Source: a virus. Taken from it: a DNA stretch of 25,918 nt. Shown in pieces: positions 11,272-18,541 of the stretch. The DNA lies in the IMG/VR virus record IMGVR_UViG_3300025118_000121, positions 1 to 25,918 of that record; one strand, given 5' to 3'. Position 1 is the first letter of the stretch. The number at the start of each line of letters is the position of its first letter. The notes under the pieces are model-generated. The model did not search any database, was not told the DNA's origin, and saw nothing but the letters and a program-made list of their open reading frames with translations. A program made the translations under genes and the position numbers.

Positions 11272-12857
11272 AGCAAGCGCAGCTCAAAGAGCTCCAGCGC
11301 TGCTCGTGGGACTTCGCTTACTTCTGCCAGAAGTACCTGAAGATACTCAACAAGAGTAAGAAGCTCGTGCCCCTGGTGCCGACCCCCATCCAGGCCGACT
11401 TCGCAGACGTGATGGACAACCAGCCGTTCACCTACGTGCTCAAGAGCCGGAAGGTGGGCATCTCTACGTTCGTCGCTGCCAAGTTCTTCTGGAAGGCGCT
11501 CTTCCGGCCAGGGTTCGAGGTCGCGGTCATCGCGCACACTGAGAAGGCGGTGCTCGAGAACATCGCGCCCATCTACCACCGCTTCTACGAGAACCTGCCG
11601 AAGTTCATGCGAGTGCCGCTCAAGCACCAGACGGTCCACAAGCTGCACTTCATCCACGACTCACGCATCATCATCGGCACAGCGAACAGCGAAGGCGCGC
11701 GTGGTGGTACGCCAGTGGCGCTGCACTGTAGTGAGTTCAGCCGGTACGAGAACCCTGACGACACGATGGCCGCGCTCTTTACGTCGCTCGGTGCCGACCC
11801 GGAGGTGGTGCTCGAGACCACCGCGAACGGCATGAACTTCGCGTACTCGATGTGGAACGACGACGACCTGGAGTACCACCGGGTCTTCTACCCATGGACA
11901 GAGGACCCGGACTGCACGTCGAAGAAGGAGCCGCGCAGCATCCCCCCTGAGATCGAAGAGATGGTTGAGGAGTTCGAGCTAACGCCCGAGCAGACCAACT
12001 GGTTCGTCGACACCTACCGGCTCAAGTGCAACAGCAAGCTGCGCATCCTGCACCAGGAGTACCCCATCATCGCGGAGCAGAGCTTCGTGTCTACCGGTGG
12101 GCGCTTCTTCCACTGCGCATTCCCCGGCGGCGACGCTGAGCCGGGCTACATCGAACACGCCAAACCACAAAAGTGGCACACATACGTGATGGGCGTGGAC
12201 ACTGCGTCTGGCGCGGAGAAGGGGGACTACTCGGCATTTTGCGTCATCGACGTAACCGACCCGAAGAAAGTGAGCACAGTAGCGACGTTCTACGACCGCC
12301 TCATGCCCCGCGCGTTTGGTAAGCGCGTGCTGGCCGAGGCGCACAAGTGGAAGGCGCTGGTGGTGCCCGAGGCCAACAGCTACGGGCTGACCATCATCGA
12401 AGAGCTCAGGCTTCGGAACTACCCGTACATCTATCACAAGCTCGACCAGAAGGACGGGGAGAACACCTGGACCAAGAAGTACGGCTTCTGGACAGACCGC
12501 GCCTCGAGGCCGCTCATGCTGAGCAAGCTCTACGAGTTGCTCTACGACGGGCAGTTCGACGGTCGCGATCGTAGATTCCAGTGTGAAGCCAACCACTTCG
12601 TCTATTCAAGGAACGGCAAGCCGGAGGCTCAGAGCGGGCACCACGATGACATGGTTATCGCCACGGCGCTGGCGGTTTACGGCTCCAGCCAGGCTGCGAT
12701 GGTGCGTGAAGACCGCATGAACGAGAAGCCCGAGAATATACGCGAGAGCTTGCAGTTCGAGCACAGGACGGGCAGAAACTATTCAGATGACTGGGATGAC
12801 TGGTACGGTTCAGACGTCAATAAGTCACACCCTCTCACCATAGAGGGGTCTCATTAG
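11268..12857 (+). CDS. terL: Terminase large subunit
   Basis: A 529-residue DNA-packaging motor and nuclease. The ATPase half has a variant Walker A, KSRKVGIST (59-67), in which the usual GKS is GIS, as in several phage TerL families. It also has a Walker B-like ALHCSEF (151-157, Glu 156) and the coupling motif ETTANG (183-188). The nuclease half has VMGVDTASG (Asp 311) with Asp 320, PEAN (Glu 368) and GHHDD (457-461) as RNase H-like metal ligands. The start is TTG at 11268, overlapping the TerS stop (TTGA). No strong ribosome binding site is seen, so coupling is likely. The C-terminal tail is acidic. Confidence 0.93.
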   Translation: MKQAQLKELQRCSWDFAYFCQKYLKILNKSKKLVPLVPTPIQADFADVMDNQPFTYVLKSRKVGISTFVAAKFFWKALFRPGFEVAVIAHTEKAVLENIAPIYHRFYENLPKFMRVPLKHQTVHKLHFIHDSRIIIGTANSEGARGGTPVALHCSEFSRYENPDDTMAALFTSLGADPEVVLETTANGMNFAYSMWNDDDLEYHRVFYPWTEDPDCTSKKEPRSIPPEIEEMVEEFELTPEQTNWFVDTYRLKCNSKLRILHQEYPIIAEQSFVSTGGRFFHCAFPGGDAEPGYIEHAKPQKWHTYVMGVDTASGAEKGDYSAFCVIDVTDPKKVSTVATFYDRLMPRAFGKRVLAEAHKWKALVVPEANSYGLTIIEELRLRNYPYIYHKLDQKDGENTWTKKYGFWTDRASRPLMLSKLYELLYDGQFDGRDRRFQCEANHFVYSRNGKPEAQSGHHDDMVIATALAVYGSSQAAMVREDRMNEKPENIRESLQFEHRTGRNYSDDWDDWYGSDVNKSHPLTIEGSH

Positions 12858-12886
12858 CCGACGGGCGTTAAGCGTAAGGGTGCGAT

Positions 12887-13759
12887 ATGGGGATTCTAAG
12901 CGAAGAGAGATACGACGAGATGGTTGCCAAGTTCGAGGCAGTAGCCTCTGGCGAAGAGCAGCCCGAGGTCTCTACTCAAGCGGAGGAGCCCCAGCAGTCC
13001 GACGACTCCCCGGACTCTAATCAAGAGGAGGATGGTTCGTCTGCAGACGCCGCAGACGTTAAAGAAGAGGTGGAGACGCAGGCGGATAGCTCGGAGCCGG
13101 ATGCTCCCAAGACTCCCGAGCACATTCCCTACGGCAGGTTTAAAGAGGTTAACGATAAGTTCCGCGCGCGCGAGGACGACCTTCAGCAAGCGATGCAGCG
13201 CATCCGCGACCTGGAGCAACTCACGCTGGCTCAGGCCAAGCAGCCGCAAGCCGAGACCGAGAAGGCGCCAAGCAAGGACGACGAGTGGCTCAACGAGATC
13301 TTCGGAGATCACGAGGACCCGTCGGCTCAGGCGTTCAAGCAGATCCGCCAGGAGATGCAGTCGGTCAAGGAGTGGCAGCAGCAGCGCACGGAGCAACTCG
13401 TGGCCTCTCAGCTCGACGCTGAGATCAAAGCCGCCGCAGAGAAGAATCCTGACGTCAAGGTGGAGGAGCTTTGGCAGGCGGTCGCCGCTAACGGCTCTGT
13501 CGACGTGAACGAGGCCGCTGAGTACATCCAGCAGCACCGTGCCACGATGAGAGAGCAGTACCTGTCTGAGGCCAGCTCGGAGATCGAGACGCTCAAGGCG
13601 AAGCTCGCGGAGGCGGAGAAGGTGGCTGCAGAGGCCCCCAAGTTCCGTCGCCCGAGCGCTACGTCTGCCGCGCCTGGTCAAACCGAGCAGAGGCCGAGGA
13701 CGGTATCGGAAGCGACGAACGCCTTTGCCGAAGCGATCAGGGAGCGAATGTCGCACTAA
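12887..13759 (+). CDS. Capsid scaffolding protein
   Basis: A 290-residue protein whose N-terminal third is acidic and low-complexity (Glu/Gln/Ser/Asp), followed by predicted coiled coil (RFKEVNDKFRAREDDLQQAM, then QLDAEIKAAAEKNPDVKVEE). A basic Pro/Ser-containing C-terminus would contact the capsid protein. Length, composition and place directly before the major capsid gene are typical of scaffold. No protease motif (such as a Ser or ClpP-type site) is seen, so scaffold is presumably released or cleaved by another enzyme. AAGGGT precedes the ATG at 12887, 29 bases after terL. Confidence 0.82.
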   Translation: MGILSEERYDEMVAKFEAVASGEEQPEVSTQAEEPQQSDDSPDSNQEEDGSSADAADVKEEVETQADSSEPDAPKTPEHIPYGRFKEVNDKFRAREDDLQQAMQRIRDLEQLTLAQAKQPQAETEKAPSKDDEWLNEIFGDHEDPSAQAFKQIRQEMQSVKEWQQQRTEQLVASQLDAEIKAAAEKNPDVKVEELWQAVAANGSVDVNEAAEYIQQHRATMREQYLSEASSEIETLKAKLAEAEKVAAEAPKFRRPSATSAAPGQTEQRPRTVSEATNAFAEAIRERMSH

Positions 13760-13787
13760 CCATTCTCACGATTAGAGGAGAGTTCCC

Positions 13788-15335
13788 ATGCCAGCCACAG
13801 TAGGCATCAACGGAGTCGGCACGTTCGGCCCGATGCTCAAAGAGTTCTATCAAGGCCCCGTCGCCGAGCAGATCAACAACCGCGTCTGGATGCGCGAGTA
13901 CTTCCAGAAGAAGTCGACGGGTTGGTCCGGCAAGCAGATGGTCATCCCCATCCACATCGGCCGCAACAGCGGCGTTGGCTTCCAGGGCGAGGCCCCGGGT
14001 GCGCTCCCGACCGCCGGTCAGCAGCAGTACGCCGACCTCCGCGTCAACAGCCACAGTTCCTACGGTCGCTTCCAGGTGAGCGGTCTCGCCATGGACACGG
14101 CGTCCAAGTCCGGCGTGGGTGCCTTCGCGGGTGTGATGAACGAGGAGATGGACCGCCTCGTGCGCGACATCTCGAACAACGAGAACGCCGTCAACATCTT
14201 CGGTGGTCCGACCAAGGGCTTCCTCAACCAGCGGATTGTCGACCCCAACGTCACGGGCGCTGGTGCGCAGACCGCCGCGACCGGAAACATCTCGGTCGAG
14301 ACGACGTGGCAGTACCAGGGCGACTTCAGCTACTTCGACGGCACCCGTACCGGCGTTACGGTCGCGCTGGCTAACTCCGCCACCTGGGTCAAGGTTCGAC
14401 TCTACCGCATGGACACCTATGCGGAGATCCTGCCGACCATGACGGTCGGTGGCGCGGCGGTCACGAACCCCAACATCTTCGTGACGAGCTTCAGCGCTGA
14501 CCGCACCAACCCCACCATCGGCCTCTCGTTCGGTAAGGACGACCTCGGCGGGACCGCCACGCTGAGTCTGGCTGGCGTGGGTGGGCAGGCCGCCATCGCG
14601 CTGGTCATCGCGGAGAGCACGGCACCGGCCGGTGTGCCGTTCCCGCAGGACAGCGCGGGCGCTCAGTTCGGGCAGGACTCGCGGGTCTGGAATGGTCTGG
14701 CGAACATCGGTGGCCAGAACATCATCAACAACCAGCCACGCGGCCTCTTCGAGAACCTCGCCAGCCAGACGCACTTCGGTAACGACCGAACGACGGCAAC
14801 CGGCGGTGCAGCGGCCATCCTCCAGAGCACGCTCGTCACGCATGACGTGGGCAACGGAGACCGCACCAACGCTGGTGCCGACCTGTCGCTCGAGCGCCTG
14901 CAGTACATGATGGACATCCTCATGCAGGACGCTGGTGTCGACGCGGACGTGATGGTGATGAACGCTCTCATGCGTCATCGCTACACGGTGCAGCTGACGG
15001 GTGTTCTCGGCGCGACCGGCGCGAGCGGAGGTTACTCCAACGTCTCGGTCGACGGCTCTGGCGGCAAGCTCATGGACAACCAGCAGAACCTGGCCTACGG
15101 CGGTGTGAAGTTCCAGTACGACCGGCACTTCCCGGTCTCGACCATCGGACTTCTGCACAGCAGTGACTGGATTCTCGCCGAGTTGGCCACCGGGCAGTTC
15201 GCTGACGAGGACGGCAACGTGCTGTTCCGCGTCTCGGGCGAGGACGCCTACGAGGGCTTCTGGAAGCACCGGTACAACATCTGCTGCAAGCGGCCCAACG
15301 CGCAGGTCATCCTGACCGGCATCACGCCCACCTAG
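13788..15335 (+). CDS. Major capsid protein, HK97 fold with large insertion
   Basis: A 515-residue shell protein. The N-terminus (INGVGTFGPMLKEFYQGPVA, then EQINNRVW, and VIPIHIGRNSGVGFQGE) and the C-terminus (GVKFQYDRHFPVSTIGLLHS) are the conserved ends of a widely spread HK97-fold phage capsid family. Residues about 152-300 form an extra beta-rich, Gly/Ala/Thr-rich stretch that looks like an inserted domain (VTVALANSATWVKVRLYRMD). This would project from the surface and may stabilise the shell in place of a separate decoration protein. It has the strongest late ribosome binding site (AGAGGAGAG) and is followed at once by a strong terminator. Confidence 0.9.
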   Translation: MPATVGINGVGTFGPMLKEFYQGPVAEQINNRVWMREYFQKKSTGWSGKQMVIPIHIGRNSGVGFQGEAPGALPTAGQQQYADLRVNSHSSYGRFQVSGLAMDTASKSGVGAFAGVMNEEMDRLVRDISNNENAVNIFGGPTKGFLNQRIVDPNVTGAGAQTAATGNISVETTWQYQGDFSYFDGTRTGVTVALANSATWVKVRLYRMDTYAEILPTMTVGGAAVTNPNIFVTSFSADRTNPTIGLSFGKDDLGGTATLSLAGVGGQAAIALVIAESTAPAGVPFPQDSAGAQFGQDSRVWNGLANIGGQNIINNQPRGLFENLASQTHFGNDRTTATGGAAAILQSTLVTHDVGNGDRTNAGADLSLERLQYMMDILMQDAGVDADVMVMNALMRHRYTVQLTGVLGATGASGGYSNVSVDGSGGKLMDNQQNLAYGGVKFQYDRHFPVSTIGLLHSSDWILAELATGQFADEDGNVLFRVSGEDAYEGFWKHRYNICCKRPNAQVILTGITPT

Positions 15336-15352
15336 CCCTCCAGCAAGGTGCA

Positions 15353-15392
15353 GGGGTGGAGCGCCGAATCCCCTTGGCGCTCCACCCCTTTC
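15353..15392 (+). terminator. Intrinsic terminator after major capsid gene
   Basis: A perfect 13-base stem (GGGGTGGAGCGCC at 15353-15365 with its complement at 15376-15388) encloses a 10-base loop and is followed by TTTCTAT. It begins 18 bases after the capsid stop. Since all later virion genes are on the same strand, it probably works as a leaky terminator or RNA-stabilising hairpin that raises capsid mRNA over downstream genes. Confidence 0.85.
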
Positions 15393-15395
15393 TAT

Positions 15396-15551
15396 ATGCA
15401 AGACCTCTTCTACTTCATCGCCTCTTGTGTGCTCATTGAGCTGGGCTACTTCCTGTGGCTACTCATCGACAGAGAGCGGTCGATGCGGCAGGATGAGGCG
15501 CAAGAAATAGGGCTACTCGAGTCGATCCGGCAGGAGTTCAATGATGGATGA
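15396..15551 (+). CDS. 51-residue single-pass membrane protein
   Basis: The protein is MQDLFYFIASCVLIELGYFL, then WLLIDRERSMRQDEAQEIGL, ending ESIRQEFNDG. Residues 4-24 form one hydrophobic helix and the rest is a charged, probably cytoplasmic tail. A start at ATG 15396 lies eight bases after the terminator stem and has no visible Shine-Dalgarno, so translation may be weak or start from processed RNA. A GTG at 15348 would put the hairpin inside the coding region and is less likely. Its context (between capsid and portal) does not fit a classic holin, but a spanin-, holin- or ejection-related role is possible. Confidence 0.65.
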   Translation: MQDLFYFIASCVLIELGYFLWLLIDRERSMRQDEAQEIGLLESIRQEFNDG

Positions 15552-15918
15552 CATCAGCGCGAGACGACAGCGGGTGGCTCAGATGCGAGCTCAGAAGGAC
15601 CAGGGGGGCTTCGGTTGGGATGACTTCCTGACCAAGATATTGCTGCCAGTGGGCGTCGGCGTCGCTGGTGGACTCACGGGTGGTCTCGGTCTGGTTGGGG
15701 GCGCAGCCGGCCTCGGAGCGGGGCTGGCCGGGGCAAGCTCTGGTATGGCGGCAGGCGGTGCTCTCGGGCAGGCGATTGAGGGCGCAGCCGCTGGAGACCC
15801 GGCGCGCACAGTCGCTGGCGTTGGCCAAGCGATACCCGCCGCAACGCAAGCCTTCACCGCGCCGCGCCCGAGCGGATATGAAGAACTCATCCAACTGCTT
15901 CGGCAGAGGCGGCAGTAG
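15544..15918 (+). CDS. Gly/Ala-rich hydrophobic protein, possible ejection or internal virion protein
   Basis: A 124-residue protein with a charged N-terminus, a long Gly/Ala/Leu stretch (about residues 30-80, LLPVGVGVAGGLTGGLGLVG) with glycine-zipper spacing, and a basic C-terminal helix (YEELIQLLRQRRQ). Such glycine-zipper regions insert into or cross membranes and occur in phage ejection proteins. The start at 15544 has AGGAG six bases upstream. ATG 15541, one codon earlier, is also possible. It overlaps the membrane protein gene and ends two bases before the portal start. Holin-type activity cannot be excluded. Confidence 0.65.
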   Translation: MDDISARRQRVAQMRAQKDQGGFGWDDFLTKILLPVGVGVAGGLTGGLGLVGGAAGLGAGLAGASSGMAAGGALGQAIEGAAAGDPARTVAGVGQAIPAATQAFTAPRPSGYEELIQLLRQRRQ

Positions 15919-15920
15919 CC

Positions 15921-17885
15921 GTGGCGCGCTTCCCGACAGACATGCAGAGCCGCCTGTCCCGCTCCAAGAGTGAGCGCACCAGGCAGGACAGAGAGTGGTC
16001 CGCCGCCATCCGCATGCTCCGAGGAGACCAGTGGCTGTACTGGGACAGGCGAAGCAGTTCCTACAGCAACATCCGCCGTGACCCAGGCGAGGTGCGAGTC
16101 ACCGTCAACCAGATGATGAACATCGAGCGCAGCATCATCTCCAGGCTCACCCTCGACATCCCCACCCCGGTGGTCATCCCGGCGAGCGACACCATCGACG
16201 ACATCACCAAGGCTACGGCCAGTGAGATGGCGCTTCGATACTTCTGGCTCTCGGAGAAGCAGACGCGCAAGTGGCAGGAGGCGGTGCGCTGGCTTGCGCA
16301 GACCGGCAACTGCGGGCTGCACACCTACTACGAGCCAGGGTACGAAGTCACAGCGGCTGCCAACTCGATGCCTGGTGACGAGGACCTGGAGGGCCCGAAG
16401 CCCGACAAGGTGGTGGGCAGCAAGAAGGTTATGGGGCGCGTCCGCTGCAACGTCATCAGCCCGTTCAACCTCTTCTACGAGCCAGGCGTTCACGACCCGT
16501 CTGAGGCCAGATGGTGCGCCATCCGCAGCTTCTCCACCAAGGCTGAGCTCAAGGACACCTACCCAGACAAGGCTGACAAGATCGAGGGGCTCTCCTCTAG
16601 TGGTGACCGGGAGAAGTACCCGTTTCAGGACTACTCGCCTGACGGTCGCATCGAGGTGTTCGAGGTCTACTGGCGAGACGGTCGACACGCCATCATCAGC
16701 GGAGACCTCTACCTGGAGACGGAGTTCAGCGAGGACGTGCGCGACACCTTCCCGCTCCGCCTCGTGCGCTACCATGTCATACAGGGAGACCTGTGGGGGC
16801 AGGGCCCCATGGTGCAGATCTCAGACCTGCAGCAGCTCTACAACCGCACCAGGACGCAGATCCACGCCAACGTTCGCCTCATGGGCAACCCGCCATGGCT
16901 CGTCCCCCGCACAGCCGATGTGCGTAAGGGCACCCTGATGAACAAGCCAGGCGGAGTCATCAGGTACACCCCAGGCGGTGGTCCGCCGACGCCGGCCTCA
17001 CCGCAACAGCTCCCAGCTCATGTGGTTCGAGAGCCATCCCTGTTGAGGGATGAGATGAGTGACGTCTCGGGTGCCCACGGCATCACGCTGGGTCGCAGAG
17101 AGGCCGGGGTGAAGTCCGGCGTTCACGCGCGCACGCTGACACAGCAGGACTCTGCACAGCTCCTGTCCACTCAGCATGAGATGATCTCCGCCATCGAGGA
17201 CACGATGCTCACTGCGCTGCTGCTCATGAAGCGGCACTACACTGAGCGCAGGGTCATCAAGATGCTCGACAACGCTGGCGCTCCTGCGTGGAAGGCCATC
17301 TCCAACACAGATATCGTCGATGACCCAGAGGTCTACATCGACGCCAACACGCTGTTCAAGGTCGACGCCTCGCACCGAGAGTCCCGCGTGCTCGAGATGG
17401 TGCAACTTGGCCTCATGACGCCTGATGAAGCGCGTGATTCCATCAACTTCCGCACCTTCAACAAGCACCAGACCGACGAGTTCGTCGCCATCAGCCACGC
17501 GCGCGACATGCTGCAGGCTGTCATCATGGGTGAGTTCATCGAGATCTTGCCCACTGACGACCTGAATGCGTTCACCAAGGTGTTCAGCGAGTACGTGCAG
17601 TCGCCGCCCTACTACGACCTGGCGCCAGAGACGCAGGAGTACATCGCTCAGATCATCAAGGACATCACGATGTTCGGGGCGCCAGAGGCTGAGTACCAGG
17701 CGGCTTCTCAGATTCAAACGGTCTCGCCGCACCAGTCCCCTCCGCAGCCCGCGCAGACGGCGCCGCAGATGATGCCGGTGGCTGAGCCTGCTCCAATGCA
17801 GGACCCGCTTGCCGACGTGCCATTCCCGACTGAGGGGCAGAACCTGCCGGGGCTGCCTGGCGCTATGACTCAAGGGGGCGTCTGA
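15921..17885 (+). CDS. Portal protein
   Basis: A 654-residue protein with portal features. These are an N-terminal helical clip/wing start (SERTRQDREWSAAIRMLRGD, then QWLYWD), VTVNQMMNIERSIISRLT, and a middle VRCNVISPFNLFYEPGVHDP typical of podovirus-type portals. A stem/crown part follows, with ALLLMKRHYTERRVIKML. The C-terminal 60 residues are Pro/Gln-rich and probably disordered. The portal forms the dodecameric DNA channel at one capsid vertex. The start is GTG at 15921, two bases after the previous stop. Here it lies downstream of the capsid gene, whereas most tailed phages place it before scaffold and capsid. Confidence 0.85.
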   Translation: MARFPTDMQSRLSRSKSERTRQDREWSAAIRMLRGDQWLYWDRRSSSYSNIRRDPGEVRVTVNQMMNIERSIISRLTLDIPTPVVIPASDTIDDITKATASEMALRYFWLSEKQTRKWQEAVRWLAQTGNCGLHTYYEPGYEVTAAANSMPGDEDLEGPKPDKVVGSKKVMGRVRCNVISPFNLFYEPGVHDPSEARWCAIRSFSTKAELKDTYPDKADKIEGLSSSGDREKYPFQDYSPDGRIEVFEVYWRDGRHAIISGDLYLETEFSEDVRDTFPLRLVRYHVIQGDLWGQGPMVQISDLQQLYNRTRTQIHANVRLMGNPPWLVPRTADVRKGTLMNKPGGVIRYTPGGGPPTPASPQQLPAHVVREPSLLRDEMSDVSGAHGITLGRREAGVKSGVHARTLTQQDSAQLLSTQHEMISAIEDTMLTALLLMKRHYTERRVIKMLDNAGAPAWKAISNTDIVDDPEVYIDANTLFKVDASHRESRVLEMVQLGLMTPDEARDSINFRTFNKHQTDEFVAISHARDMLQAVIMGEFIEILPTDDLNAFTKVFSEYVQSPPYYDLAPETQEYIAQIIKDITMFGAPEAEYQAASQIQTVSPHQSPPQPAQTAPQMMPVAEPAPMQDPLADVPFPTEGQNLPGLPGAMTQGGV

Positions 17886-18541
17886 TGTTGGTTAACGAGG
17901 TCGCCGCAGCGTTCCGGCTCTACATGGACGAGCCTGATCAGACGTTCGTCAACGATGCTCAACTGTCCATCTGGCTCGAGAGCGGGTACGACGACTTCCG
18001 CGCGATCGTCACCGAGATGGACCCCTACATCTACTCCCGGAGCCAGACGTACTCTCTGTCTGACGCGCGGCTCCTCGACCTCGCCGCAGGCGCCACGCCC
18101 ATCCTTGGGTCGGCCGCGACCAACCGGCTGTATCAGTTGGTGAACATCTATCAGATCGAGAGCTTGGCGCTGCCTGACAACATTGTTGAGACACTAAGGC
18201 CGTCTGTCTCTGCGACGAGCACCTACGACTACAGGGCAAACTACACGCTGCGCGGGACTGAGCTGCTCTTCCCTGCGGCGATGACGATGTTCATCCGCAT
18301 CGACTACATCCCTGAGCCGAGCGTGAACTGGGCCGGTCTCGGCGCGACGTATATCGATGACCTGACGCGGTTTCACGACATCATCGCGCTGGTGTCCTAC
18401 CTGCGCTACGCCATCGTAGATGCCGCCGCCAACGAGCAACTCAACGTGCTTCTCGGTCGACGTATCGAGCAGTTGCGCGCGTACCTGGAGGCCCGCTCAG
18501 GCGGGGTTGTGGAGAGCGTCGTTGACGTAAGGTGGATGTAG
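17885..18541 (+). CDS. Head-to-tail adaptor-like protein
   Basis: A 218-residue mostly helical protein starting MLVNEVAAAFRLYMDEPDQT, a layout seen in podovirus adaptors (P22 gp4 / SU10-adaptor-type), which bind below the portal ring and join it to the tail nozzle. The C-terminal helices (FHDIIALVSYLRYAIVDAAA) also fit. The ATG at 17885 overlaps the portal stop by one base. Family membership is judged from the start pattern, size and position between portal and nozzle. Confidence 0.65.
   Translation: MLVNEVAAAFRLYMDEPDQTFVNDAQLSIWLESGYDDFRAIVTEMDPYIYSRSQTYSLSDARLLDLAAGATPILGSAATNRLYQLVNIYQIESLALPDNIVETLRPSVSATSTYDYRANYTLRGTELLFPAAMTMFIRIDYIPEPSVNWAGLGATYIDDLTRFHDIIALVSYLRYAIVDAAANEQLNVLLGRRIEQLRAYLEARSGGVVESVVDVRWM

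Noticed and set aside
12896-13756. Minus-strand frame of 286 codons opposite scaffold
   Set aside because: Leu/Arg-rich antisense image of an acidic coiled-coil gene. No ribosome binding site.
13737-15401. Minus-strand frame of 554 codons opposite the capsid gene
   Set aside because: The plus strand has a clear major capsid protein with strong ribosome site. The antisense protein is Val/Arg/His-rich without motifs.
15591-16775. Minus-strand frame of 394 codons opposite the Gly-rich and portal genes
   Set aside because: No start signal or motif, and both plus-strand genes have convincing features and coupled junctions.
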